Origin: Caulobacter flavus
GTDB taxonomy: Bacteria > Pseudomonadota > Alphaproteobacteria > Caulobacterales > Caulobacteraceae
Direction of reading: 5' to 3'
DNA: 64,000 nt
NCBI RefSeq assembly: GCF_003722335.1
Contig: NZ_CP026100.1
Location: 5,595,203-5,659,202 of the forward strand
Shown: positions 13,611 to 21,765 of the stretch, piece by piece
How the letters are laid out: the number at the start of each line of letters is the position of its first letter
Numbering within the stretch: position 1 is the stretch's first letter
The notes under the pieces: model-generated
Seen by the model: only the letters and a program-made list of their open reading frames with translations
What the model was told of the DNA's origin: nothing
The model's database searches: none
Made by a program: the position numbers and the translations under genes

Positions 13611-16604
13611 ATGACGCAGACCCCGCGCTTGCGGCGCCTCTTGGCCATGGGCGCTTCCGCCGCCGTGCTGACCGCCGTGGCCGCCCCGGCCGCCTTCGCC
13701 CAGACTCAGGTTCCGGCAAAGCCAGCCTCCGACAACGTCATCGAGGAACTGGTCGTCACCGCCCAGAAGAAGGAGGAAGCCCTCCAGGACGTGCCGATCG
13801 CGGTCTCGGCCTTCAGCCAGGACAGCCTGGAAGCCCAGAAGATCGACGGCGGCCCGAACCTGCAGCAGGCCATTCCGAACGTCAGCTTCGGCAAGAGCAA
13901 CTTCACCAACAGCTTCAACTTCCAGATCCGCGGCATCGGCTCCAAAGGCGTCGGCGTCTCGGCCGACAACGGCGTCGGCGTGCACGTCAACAACGCGCCG
14001 CTCCAGGCCTCCAACCTGTTCGAGGCCGAGTTCTACGACGTCGAGCGGGTGGAAGTGCTGCGCGGCCCGCAGGGCACGCTGTACGGCCGCAACGCCACCG
14101 GCGGCGTCGTCAACATCATCACCGCCAAGCCGGCCGACCGCTTCGAGGCCCTGGGCCGCGTCGAGTACGGCAACTACGACACCAAGAAGGTGCGCGGGAT
14201 GGTCAACATCCCGATCGTCGAGGAGAAGATGGCGCTGCGCATCGCCGGCGCCCTCGTCCAGCGCGACGGTTTCGTCACCAACACCTTCAACAACAAGAAG
14301 GTCGACGACCGCGATCTCTACTCCACGCGCGTCAGCCTGGCGGTGAACCCGAACGAACGCCTGCGCGTCAACCTGATGTGGGAGCACTTCAAGGAAGACG
14401 ACAACCGCGCCCGCATCGGCAAGCAACTGTGCACCAAGGACGACGGCCCGGCCACGGTCGGCGGCGTCGCCACCGGCACGTCGCGCCGCTACCTGACCCA
14501 GGGCTGCGCCTCGGCCAGCCTTTACAGCAACGCCGCCTACGGCACGGTCAACACCTCGGGCACGCTCTATGGCGTGCTGGGCAACCTGGTGGGCTTCACC
14601 AGCGGCGACCTCAACGCTGGCGACACGGTCACCCGCGACCTGCGCGAGATCGAGACCCGCTTCGACCCGATCTATCGGTCGACCTCGGACGTCTACCAGT
14701 TCAACTTCGCCTACGACCTGACCGACCAGCTGACCTTCACGTCGCTGAGCTCGATCAGCGTCAACGAGGTCTATTCCAAGCAGGACTACTTCCGGAACAT
14801 CTCGCCGGGTACGTTCAACAGCACGGCCCTGACGCCGGGCGGCAACTTCACCGACCCGCAGACCGGCACGGCCAACACCTTCCTGACCTATGACATCTCG
14901 TCTTCGGACGCCAAGCAGATCAGCCAGGAGTTCCGCCTGCAGTCGGCCTTCGACGGGCCGATCAACTTCAACGTCGGCGGCATCTACTTCGACTACAAGG
15001 GCACGACCGACTACTACGTGGTGTCGAACGGTCTGACGATCTCGGCCCTGGCGCTGAACTTCCAGAACACCGGCAATCCGAACTGCAACCCGGCCACCAC
15101 TGCCAACTGCATCGGCATCGACACCTCGCCGACGCCCAATGGCCAGGGTCACAACTACTTCGACAACCGCACGCCCTATCACCTGAAGGCCACGGCGCTG
15201 TTCGGCGAGGTCTACTGGCAGGCCAGCGAAGACCTGAAGTTCACCCTGGGCCTGCGCCAGACCCACGACCGCAAGACCACCGACAACATCTCGACCGCGC
15301 TGCTGGCCCCGGGCTACGGCCTTGTCACCGGCACCCCGGCCAAGCAGGTCTCGGACTTCAAGGAACTGACCGGACGCCTGGGCTTCGACTACAAGGCCAA
15401 CCTGCCGTTCACCGACGAGACCCTGCTCTACGCCTTCTATTCCAAGGGGTACAAGGGCGGCGGCGCCAACCCGCCGGGGGCCATCGGCGTGGCCGGCGTG
15501 GCGGCGACCTACCAGCCGGAATTCGTCAACGCCTACGAGATCGGGGCCAAGAACACCCTGCTGGGCGGCAGCCTGATGCTGAACGCCACCGGCTTCTACT
15601 ACGACTACAAGGGCTACCAGATCTCGAAGATCGTCAACCGCACCTCGGTCAACGAGAACATCGACGCCAAGGTCTGGGGCGTCGAGCTGGAAACCCTGTG
15701 GCAGCCGGTCAAGGGCCTGCGCCTGAACGCCAACGTCGGCTACCTGAACACCCAGATCAAGGACGGCGTGTCGTCGATCGACGTCATGAACCGCACCCAG
15801 GGCGACCCCGCCCTGACCCTGGTCAAGGCCGCCCGGCCGACCGCGGCCCTGGGCAGCAACTGCGTGCTGACCACCGCGGGCGTCGCCACGATCATCGGGT
15901 CGGGCCTGGGCGGCACCCTGCCGCTGGCCTGCGCCGGTCCCGGCACCGGGGCCAGCAGCTACTACAGCAACCTGGCCAACACCCTCTACACCCTGCCCAC
16001 CGCCAGCGGCGGCGCGGGCCTGACCGCGGCGCAGGCCACGGCGGTCCAGACCATCCTGGCGGCGGCCGGCGGACCGGCGGCCGGGGCCTCGACCCTGGCT
16101 GGCGCGCTGATCTCGCAGGGCTTCACCCCCGCCCAGGCCACCGGCCTGGTCACCGTGGCGCTGACGGCCAACACCCTGGCCAACGGCGTGGGCCTCTACA
16201 ACTACGCCGCCGGGGCCTCGATCGACGGCCGCGCGGCCGACCTGTCGGGCAACGAGCTGCCCAACTCGCCGCACTGGACCCTGTCGCTCGGCGCCCAGTA
16301 CAGCTGGGACCTGCCGGCCGGCTGGGGCGCCACCCTTCGCGGCGACTACTATCGCCAGAGCGAGCAGTACGCCCGCATCTACAACACCGAGTACGACCGG
16401 CTGAAATCCTGGGAGAACGTCAACCTGACGCTCAAGATCGAGAAGCCGGAGCTGGGCCTGTCGATCGACGCCTATGTGAAGAACCTGCTGAACAAGACGC
16501 CGATCACCGACGCCTACACCACCGACGACACCTCGGGCCTGTTCACCAACGTCTACACGCTGGAACCACGCCTCTACGGGGTCAGCCTGACCAAGACCTG
16601 GTGA
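13611..16604 (+). CDS. TonB-dependent outer membrane receptor
   Basis: A 997-residue outer-membrane transporter energised by TonB. It has a signal peptide ending near AFAQ, a TonB box in EELVVTAQ, a plug domain (DVPIAVSAFS, QIRGIG, VERVEVLRGPQGTLYGRNATGG) and a beta-barrel ending with the C-terminal aromatic residue (KTW). An Ala/Gly/Thr-rich insertion of roughly 150 residues (about 735-880) lies within the distal barrel. The substrate is unknown; this receptor type in Caulobacter often takes up plant-derived carbohydrates or aromatics. A strong terminator follows. Confidence 0.93.
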   Translation: MTQTPRLRRLLAMGASAAVLTAVAAPAAFAQTQVPAKPASDNVIEELVVTAQKKEEALQDVPIAVSAFSQDSLEAQKIDGGPNLQQAIPNVSFGKSNFTNSFNFQIRGIGSKGVGVSADNGVGVHVNNAPLQASNLFEAEFYDVERVEVLRGPQGTLYGRNATGGVVNIITAKPADRFEALGRVEYGNYDTKKVRGMVNIPIVEEKMALRIAGALVQRDGFVTNTFNNKKVDDRDLYSTRVSLAVNPNERLRVNLMWEHFKEDDNRARIGKQLCTKDDGPATVGGVATGTSRRYLTQGCASASLYSNAAYGTVNTSGTLYGVLGNLVGFTSGDLNAGDTVTRDLREIETRFDPIYRSTSDVYQFNFAYDLTDQLTFTSLSSISVNEVYSKQDYFRNISPGTFNSTALTPGGNFTDPQTGTANTFLTYDISSSDAKQISQEFRLQSAFDGPINFNVGGIYFDYKGTTDYYVVSNGLTISALALNFQNTGNPNCNPATTANCIGIDTSPTPNGQGHNYFDNRTPYHLKATALFGEVYWQASEDLKFTLGLRQTHDRKTTDNISTALLAPGYGLVTGTPAKQVSDFKELTGRLGFDYKANLPFTDETLLYAFYSKGYKGGGANPPGAIGVAGVAATYQPEFVNAYEIGAKNTLLGGSLMLNATGFYYDYKGYQISKIVNRTSVNENIDAKVWGVELETLWQPVKGLRLNANVGYLNTQIKDGVSSIDVMNRTQGDPALTLVKAARPTAALGSNCVLTTAGVATIIGSGLGGTLPLACAGPGTGASSYYSNLANTLYTLPTASGGAGLTAAQATAVQTILAAAGGPAAGASTLAGALISQGFTPAQATGLVTVALTANTLANGVGLYNYAAGASIDGRAADLSGNELPNSPHWTLSLGAQYSWDLPAGWGATLRGDYYRQSEQYARIYNTEYDRLKSWENVNLTLKIEKPELGLSIDAYVKNLLNKTPITDAYTTDDTSGLFTNVYTLEPRLYGVSLTKTW

Positions 16605-16633
16605 GCCTGATCGGGCCGGATCGGCTCGAGACG

Positions 16634-16667
16634 GGGGCGGCGGATGCAAATCCGCCGCCCCTTTTGC
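16634..16667 (+). terminator. Intrinsic terminator after the TonB-dependent receptor
   Basis: An 11-base-pair stem (16634-16644 with 16651-16661) around a six-base loop is followed by TTTT, 30 bases after the receptor stop codon. Confidence 0.9.
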
Positions 16668-16746
16668 TTTCGGCGTCGTGACTTAACGACTCTGCAAGGC
16701 CAAGTCGTCCAATCTGTGAATTCCCCGACGACCAGCCCCCGGCCGC

Positions 16747-18270
16747 ATGGAAACGCTCGCCCGCCTCATCGATCGCCGCGATCCGGTCGATCCCCGCACC
16801 GCCTGCAGGGCGGTGCTGGAGATCTTCGCGAGCGAGCCCGCCCTCGCGGCCCTGGCGGTGACGCTGGACGGCGCGCCGGTCGGCCTCGTCTATCGCGACG
16901 TCTTCGTCGGCCAGATGCTGGTCGCCGCCGAACACCTCAACGAGCGCCCCGTGTCGGAGGTCATGGACCCCGAGCCGCGCAGCGTGCGCGTGGCGATGGA
17001 GCCCGGCGTGTTCGTCGACGCCCTGGCCCAGAGCGCCACCCCCGTCTTCCGCACCGCCTTCGTCGCCACCGACGAGGACGGCCTCTATGTCGGCGTCGGC
17101 GGCCTGGCCTCGCTGCTGGCCTCGCACCGCCGCAAGCAGCGCGAGGCCCGCGAGGCCATGGGCCTGGTCGAGCGCATGGCGCACGACATCGGCCTGCACC
17201 TGGACGGCGTCCAGGCCTTCACCGACCGGCTGGAACAGCAGCGCCTGGCGCCCGACGCGGCCGCCTGCGTGCGCGCCATCAGCGACACCAGCCGCGACAT
17301 GAGCGAGATCCTGGGCCGGGCCATGGACCTGCACCGGGCCGCGACCGGCGGCCTGTCGCTGTCGCCCGAACCGACCCGCCTGCGCGACCTGGCCGACGCC
17401 GTCGAGGCCCGCTGGGGCCCGCGCGCCGCCGAGGGCGGCTCGACCCTGCTGTTCTCCTACGACGGCGACCCCGAGGCCGCCGCCCTGGTCGATCCCTCGC
17501 GCCTGCTGCAGGTGTTTGACGCCCTGATCGACGGCGCCCTGGCCCACGGCCGCGGCGTGATCGAGGCCAGCCTGCGCGCCCGCCTCGACGGCGAAACCCT
17601 CCGCCTGGAAGGCGACGTGCGCGACAACGCCGCCGCCGTCACCGCCGAGGAGCGCCTGGCCCGCGTGTTCGACCCGCTGGGCGAAGGCCGCATGGACGAC
17701 CGCGCCGAGATGGCCCTGGGCGTGGGCATGGCGCTGGCCCACCGCGTGCTGCGCGAGATGGGCGGCCAGGTGCGCGCCGAGCCCAACCGCGGCGCCGGCC
17801 TGACCCTGCGCTTCGCCCTCACCGCCCCGGTCGCCGAGGTCGAGACCGGCCAGGACGAGGACCTCAGCGTCTCGGCCCGCCCCGCCCACATCCTGATCGT
17901 CGACGACAACGCCACCAACCGCATGGTCGCCGAGGCGCTGTGCGAGATGTTCGACTGCACCTCCGAACAGGTGGCCGACGGCGTCGAGGCGGTCGAGGCC
18001 GCCCGCACCGGCCGCTTCGACCTGATCCTGATGGACATCAAGATGCCGCGCATGGACGGGGTGGCCGCCACCCGCGCCATCCGCGAGCTGCCCGGCGCGG
18101 CCGGCGCGGCGCCCATCGTCGCCCTGACCGCCAACGCCGGTCCCGAGGACGTGGCCGTCTACCTGGCCGCGGGCATGCAGGACGTGGTCGAAAAGCCGAT
18201 CAAGCCCGAGCGTCTGGCCATCGTGCTCAGCGCCCTGCTGAACGGCGAGGACGAGCAGGAAGCCGCCTGA
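16747..18270 (+). CDS. Hybrid histidine-kinase-like protein with receiver domain; ATPase motifs degenerate
   Basis: A 507-residue protein. Residues about 20-130 resemble a CBS-type sensor. A DHp-like helix has His in ERMAHDIGLHLDG (about 140). A Bergerat-fold region follows (about 200-355), then a receiver (about 378-500) with VDDN, phospho-acceptor Asp in LILMDIKMPRMDG, and Lys in VEKPIKP. The N box reads FDALIDGALAHG with no Asn, and the G1 box is DNAAAV instead of DxGxG, though GVGMAL resembles G2. Autokinase activity is therefore doubtful. The receiver looks fully functional. Confidence 0.85.
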   Translation: METLARLIDRRDPVDPRTACRAVLEIFASEPALAALAVTLDGAPVGLVYRDVFVGQMLVAAEHLNERPVSEVMDPEPRSVRVAMEPGVFVDALAQSATPVFRTAFVATDEDGLYVGVGGLASLLASHRRKQREAREAMGLVERMAHDIGLHLDGVQAFTDRLEQQRLAPDAAACVRAISDTSRDMSEILGRAMDLHRAATGGLSLSPEPTRLRDLADAVEARWGPRAAEGGSTLLFSYDGDPEAAALVDPSRLLQVFDALIDGALAHGRGVIEASLRARLDGETLRLEGDVRDNAAAVTAEERLARVFDPLGEGRMDDRAEMALGVGMALAHRVLREMGGQVRAEPNRGAGLTLRFALTAPVAEVETGQDEDLSVSARPAHILIVDDNATNRMVAEALCEMFDCTSEQVADGVEAVEAARTGRFDLILMDIKMPRMDGVAATRAIRELPGAAGAAPIVALTANAGPEDVAVYLAAGMQDVVEKPIKPERLAIVLSALLNGEDEQEAA

Positions 18271-18430
18271 CCGACAGGCCAGTATTGCCGCCTCAACCTT
18301 GACGAAAGCTACGCTACGGAAAGTTGTCCAAAGTGTTGGCTTGAGTAAAGTCCGCGACACATCGCCGCCGCTACTGGCGCCGTCGTTACACCACCTCTAA
18401 GTTGATGGGGGAGCGGGAGACGATAGCGTC

Positions 18431-19159
18431 GTGTTGAATTCGGCCGAACAGCAGGCTTGGGAGTTCCTGAGCAAGGCGCCGCACTACGGCGCGCCGGCCG
18501 AGGTCGAAGCTCATTTCGGGCGCGCCCTGGCCGCCTTCGGCTACGACCGCTTCGCCGCCACCCTGGTCAACGCCGAGCGCTACGGCAAGGAGCCCCCGGC
18601 CCTGTCGCGCCAGGACTTCGAGTCCTGGGACGCGCGCTATTGGGGTGAGCGCTACGTGGTGCACGATCCCTGCGTGAAGCTGCTGCTGAAGTCGAGCAAG
18701 TCGTTCGCCTGGAGCGACGCCAAGCCCCTGGGCGACCAGCGGGCTCACGCCATGTGGGGCGAGGCTTCCGAGTTCGGCATGAACGACGGCTACGTGGTGC
18801 GGGTTTTCGGTCCCGCCGGCCACGAGGTGCTGATCCGCATGTCGACGGCGTCGCCCGACACCGATCCGGCCCAGCGCGCCGTGGTCGAGAGCCTGGCCAC
18901 GGTGTTTGGCACCATCATGCTCAAGCACTGGGAACTGCAGGACGACAATCCCGACTACGGGGTGATCTCCGAGCGACAGGCCCAGTGCCTGTACTGGGCC
19001 AGCCGCGGCAAGACCGACTGGGAGATCGGGGCCATCCTCGAACTGTCGCCCCGCACCGTCCACCACCACGTCGAGGCGGCCAAGAAGCGCCTGGGGGTGG
19101 TCAAGCGGCAGGAGGCGGTGATGAAGGCCGGCGAACTGGGCCTGCTGAAGGCCGAATGA
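18431..19159 (+). CDS. LuxR-type quorum-sensing transcriptional regulator
   Basis: A 242-residue AHL-responsive regulator. The N-terminal autoinducer-binding domain keeps the invariant residues Trp66, Tyr70, Asp79-Pro80 and Trp94, equivalent to TraR W57, Y61, D70, P71 and W85, plus the Gly in EFGMNDG. The C-terminal GerE helix-turn-helix is ISERQAQCLYWASRGKTDWEIGAIL and continues to TVHHHVEAAKKRLGV. The start is GTG with GGGAGA upstream. It is followed, same strand, by the AHL synthase gene, forming a cognate pair. Confidence 0.92.
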   Translation: MLNSAEQQAWEFLSKAPHYGAPAEVEAHFGRALAAFGYDRFAATLVNAERYGKEPPALSRQDFESWDARYWGERYVVHDPCVKLLLKSSKSFAWSDAKPLGDQRAHAMWGEASEFGMNDGYVVRVFGPAGHEVLIRMSTASPDTDPAQRAVVESLATVFGTIMLKHWELQDDNPDYGVISERQAQCLYWASRGKTDWEIGAILELSPRTVHHHVEAAKKRLGVVKRQEAVMKAGELGLLKAE

Positions 19160-19239
19160 GCCTTCCCGCCCCGCGGATCGCCACGGCCACGCTGCGCGCG
19201 TAACGCTGGAATATGAAATTTCACAACCTTGAATGATCA

Positions 19240-19262
19240 TCGAACATCTGTTAGGTGTTCGA
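19240..19262. promoter_or_regulatory. 23-bp dyad in the luxR-luxI intergenic region
   Basis: TCGAACATCT and AGGTGTTCGA are inverted copies with nine of ten positions matching around a three-base centre. Size and location, 200 bases upstream of the synthase start, fit a LuxR-type operator, but no direct similarity to a characterised lux box is claimed. A shorter dyad, TGTGCG-N4-CGCACA, lies at 19317-19332. Confidence 0.45.
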
Positions 19263-19387
19263 CATATCGCTTCGCGCGTGCATCGGCTCGCTGAACGAAG
19301 CCCTTTCGTGGCAAGGTGTGCGTCAGCGCACAGAAGCCCCCTCCCCGATCATTGGTAATGGCCGCACGGACTGGGGCGGCGCGTCAC

Positions 19388-19461
19388 ATAGGCCGTTTGG
19401 CCTATCGGCGATTGGGCGGATCATGCCGCCTAATGCGGGCTGTCCAGAACGGGGGACAGCC
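19388..19461 (+). promoter_or_regulatory. Three tandem inverted repeats leading into the luxI start
   Basis: First, ATAGGCC-N4-GGCCTAT at 19388-19405, an 18-bp perfect dyad of lux-box size. Second, ATTGGGCGG (19411-19419) with CCGCCTAAT (19426-19434), pairing fully if one G-U is allowed. Third, GGCTGTCC (19438-19445) with GGACAGCC (19454-19461), which ends at the base before the ATG and holds the GGGGG ribosome site partly in its loop and stem. Confidence 0.55.
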
Positions 19462-20283
19462 ATGATCCACATCATCACCTGCGAAAACCGCCACCTCTAC
19501 GGGCCCCAGTTGTGGGCGATGCACGAGGAACGCCGCAAGCAGTGCGTCGAGAAGAACGGCTGGGTCGACCTGGTCGTGCTCGACGGCGGCGAAGTCGACG
19601 ACTACGACGACTCCCGCGCCATCTACCTCCTGGGCTTCGACGACGAGATGCGGCTGGAGGTCGGCCTGCGCCTGCGGCCCACCGACGACCGCTGCATGCT
19701 GGCCGACAAGTTCGCCCACCTGATCGCGCCGGACGAGACCCCCAAGAAGGGTCATGACGTCTGGGAAGCCAGCCGCCTGTTCACCACCGAGGCCTATCGC
19801 GCCAAGAAGGGTCCGGGTCGGGGGACCCGGGTGTTCGAGGCCTGGGCCGCGGCCATGGAGCTGGCGCTGGTCAACAACGTCACCCGCTTCGTGGGCATGA
19901 TCGACATGGCGCTGTACCCCGGCATCATGAACTCGCCGATCGACACCCGGCTGGTCGGCCTGCCGCGCCCCTACGAGTTCGGAATCGTCGCCGGCTCGGA
20001 AATTCCCCTGTCGCAAGAACTGTTGCAACGGGTGAGGGAATCGATCGCCATCGAATCGACGGTCGGCTATCACGTCGACGAACTCGACCTGCGGGCCTTC
20101 GGCGATCTCGCCGCCGTGCAGCGTCAGGTGCTGCGGGCGATGACGCCCCAGATTCTTCCGGGTTCGGAGCGCGACGAAACCCTTTCCGCAGAAGCGCTCT
20201 ACCGCTTGCACGACGCCAGCGGCCAGGCGCGGCGGATCTGGAACGATCGCAGTCGGAAATCGGAGTTTCAGCTTAACGCTTAG
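19462..20283 (+). CDS. Acyl-homoserine-lactone synthase (LuxI family)
   Basis: Makes an AHL signal from S-adenosylmethionine and an acyl donor. The 273-residue protein has the LuxI invariants at nearly canonical positions: Arg24, Trp34 (NGW), Asp46 and Asp49 (VDDYDDSRAIYLL), Arg70 (LRLRPT), Phe84, and Glu102/Arg105 (VWEASRLF). The usual Phe28 is Cys. It is about 60 residues longer than typical LuxI because of a C-terminal extension of unknown role. ATG at 19462 is chosen for the adjacent GGGGG; no conserved sequence lies upstream. AHL chain length cannot be predicted. Confidence 0.9.
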   Translation: MIHIITCENRHLYGPQLWAMHEERRKQCVEKNGWVDLVVLDGGEVDDYDDSRAIYLLGFDDEMRLEVGLRLRPTDDRCMLADKFAHLIAPDETPKKGHDVWEASRLFTTEAYRAKKGPGRGTRVFEAWAAAMELALVNNVTRFVGMIDMALYPGIMNSPIDTRLVGLPRPYEFGIVAGSEIPLSQELLQRVRESIAIESTVGYHVDELDLRAFGDLAAVQRQVLRAMTPQILPGSERDETLSAEALYRLHDASGQARRIWNDRSRKSEFQLNA

Positions 20284-20394
20284 GCGGAGCCCAAGCTCCA
20301 CCTCAGCGACGTAGCGCCGCACCTGTCCTAGCTCGGCTTTCGCCAACGCCCCGGTCGTGTCATTTTACACAAACAACCGTTGGAGGCGAAAAAG

Positions 20395-20826
20395 TTGAGT
20401 GAAGAAACCGAAGGCCGGCGACCCAACCCGGTCGATCTGCACGTCGGCGGTCGAGTCCGTATGCGTCGCAAGCTGTTGGGCGTGAGCCAGGAGCAACTGG
20501 CCGATTCCCTGGGCCTGACGTTCCAGCAGGTCCAAAAGTACGAGCGTGGCGCCAACCGCGTCAGCGCTTCGAAACTGTACGAGATCGCCCGCACCCTGCA
20601 GGTGCCGGTGTCCTTCTTCTTCGACGGCCTGGCCGACCCGATGAGCGGCGCCGAAGAGGACGAAGTCGGCCACCACGCCGAACGCGTCGTTCAGGAATTC
20701 CTGACCACGCCGGAAGGCCTGGAACTGGCCGAGGTGTTCCCGAAGATCAACCGCGGCCGCGTCCGCCGCCAGGTGCTGGACCTCGTCCGCGCCATGGCCG
20801 AGGAAGCCGCCCGCGCCGACGCCTGA
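20395..20826 (+). CDS. XRE-family helix-turn-helix regulator
   Basis: A 143-residue cytoplasmic DNA-binding protein. The helix-turn-helix spans about residues 17-70: VRMRRKLLGVSQEQLADSLG, then TFQQVQKYERGANRVSASKLYEIA. The acidic C-terminal region ends in a helical segment. A TTG start at 20395 is chosen because GGAGG stands eight bases before it. A paralogue sharing LTFQQ-QKYE-G-NR-SASKL is encoded at 25139. It lies downstream of luxI in the same direction but with its own 111-base gap. Target genes are unknown. Confidence 0.88.
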   Translation: MSEETEGRRPNPVDLHVGGRVRMRRKLLGVSQEQLADSLGLTFQQVQKYERGANRVSASKLYEIARTLQVPVSFFFDGLADPMSGAEEDEVGHHAERVVQEFLTTPEGLELAEVFPKINRGRVRRQVLDLVRAMAEEAARADA

Positions 20827-20858
20827 TCCTTCGCGGTCACCGAGTAAAAGCTTAGAAA

Positions 20859-20890
20859 AGCCTCGCCTCCCCCCAGGCGAGGCTTTTTCT
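20859..20890. terminator. Bidirectional intrinsic terminator
   Basis: AAGCCTCGCCT (20859-20869) pairs with AGGCGAGGCTT (20875-20885) around a C-rich loop. A T-run follows on the plus strand and TTTTCTAAGCTTTT on the minus strand. It serves the XRE gene and the convergent PilZ gene. Confidence 0.92.
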
Positions 20891-20904
20891 TTGGGGGAAC
20901 GGGT

Positions 20905-21258
20905 TCAGCCCGTGCTGGCCCGGCTCTGGGCCGCCAGCCAGATCCGCTTGGCCGTCTGCAGGCTGGCCGGCGCCAGGCCCCGCAGGTCGTGACTGCGCAG
21001 GAAGGTCAGGCCCAGCTCGCGGTCCTTGCGCCAGGCCACCTTCACGTCGTGCGCGAAGCCGCCGACCAGGTCGACCAGCTGCACGTTGGCGGGGGGCGTG
21101 GAGCCCGACAGCATCAGCACGCGCGCGCCGCCGTCCGAGACGTCCTTGATCACGCAGTCCCAGGCGAAGGCGCCGCACAGCACCTTGCCCGACCTGTTGG
21201 TGTTCAGGCGCGGCGCAGCGCGACGATCGGCCCCCGTGCCTGAATCAAACCTCGACAT
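20905..21258 (-). CDS. PilZ domain protein (candidate c-di-GMP receptor)
   Basis: A 117-residue single-domain protein. The N-terminal DRRAAPRLN gives the RxxxR phosphate-binding motif, and DVSDGGARV gives the (D/N)xSxxG motif, the two halves of the c-di-GMP site. A beta-barrel with hydrophobic strands follows (LGLTFL). All required residues appear present, so binding is plausible. It is transcribed alone, ending at the shared terminator. The effector target is not evident. Confidence 0.85.
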   Translation of the reverse strand: MSRFDSGTGADRRAAPRLNTNRSGKVLCGAFAWDCVIKDVSDGGARVLMLSGSTPPANVQLVDLVGGFAHDVKVAWRKDRELGLTFLRSHDLRGLAPASLQTAKRIWLAAQSRASTG

Positions 21259-21354
21259 GACCTCAACAACGCACGGCGCGGTTAATCGGTCGTCGTTTTA
21301 GACGGTTTTTCCGACGTTTACCTAAGCTTGGCCGTGGATGGATCGGTGGACGGG

Positions 21355-21765
21355 TCAGGCCGCGTCGCGCCCGGGCTCGGGCCGCCAGCCGTTGTCGAGC
21401 AGGTCCAGCGCCATCAGATGGGCCAGCTCCAGCACCTGGCCCTCGAGGCTGTCGAGCAGCTCCAGGCGGCGGGCCGGCGACGGCGTGTGGGCGTAGAGCG
21501 CGCACAGCACGTGCAGGCGCGCGCGGATGCTGGGCGGCTGGAAGTCCGAGTGCAGCACCGACGGCGTCGACAGCTCGGCGTCGGACACGCCGCGGCGGCC
21601 GAACGGCCCCGAGGGCGCGTCGTCGGGCGCGTCCCCGAGCCCGGGCCAGGACGACCCGCGCCCCTGACCCGAGACCTGGACGGGCGCCTGGATCTGCACT
21701 TGCTGCTGCGACGACTTCCTGGACATGACTGAACTACGCTTTCCTTCCTCGGGGTTAGAACTCAT
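21355..21765 (-). CDS. Hypothetical protein, third gene of the Tad operon
   Basis: A 136-residue soluble protein. The N-terminal half is low-complexity and Gln/Ser/Gly/Pro-rich (SQQQVQIQAPVQVSGQG), the C-terminal half helical (ARLHVLCALYAHTPSPARRLELLDSLEGQVLELAHLMALDLL). No family is recognised. The ATG overlaps the TadG-like stop as TGATG, so it is translationally coupled to that gene. A second in-frame ATG (MSRKSS) lies 39 bases on. Confidence 0.6.
   Translation of the reverse strand: MSSNPEEGKRSSVMSRKSSQQQVQIQAPVQVSGQGRGSSWPGLGDAPDDAPSGPFGRRGVSDAELSTPSVLHSDFQPPSIRARLHVLCALYAHTPSPARRLELLDSLEGQVLELAHLMALDLLDNGWRPEPGRDAA

Noticed and set aside
13404..16649. Minus-strand open frame of 1081 codons over the TonB-dependent receptor
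   Set aside because: It lies opposite a complete receptor with signal peptide, TonB box, plug and barrel; the antisense product shows no motif.
19255..19461. N-terminal extension of the AHL synthase
   Set aside because: The LuxI core begins at the ATG at 19462, which has its own ribosome site; upstream codons cover the inverted repeats.
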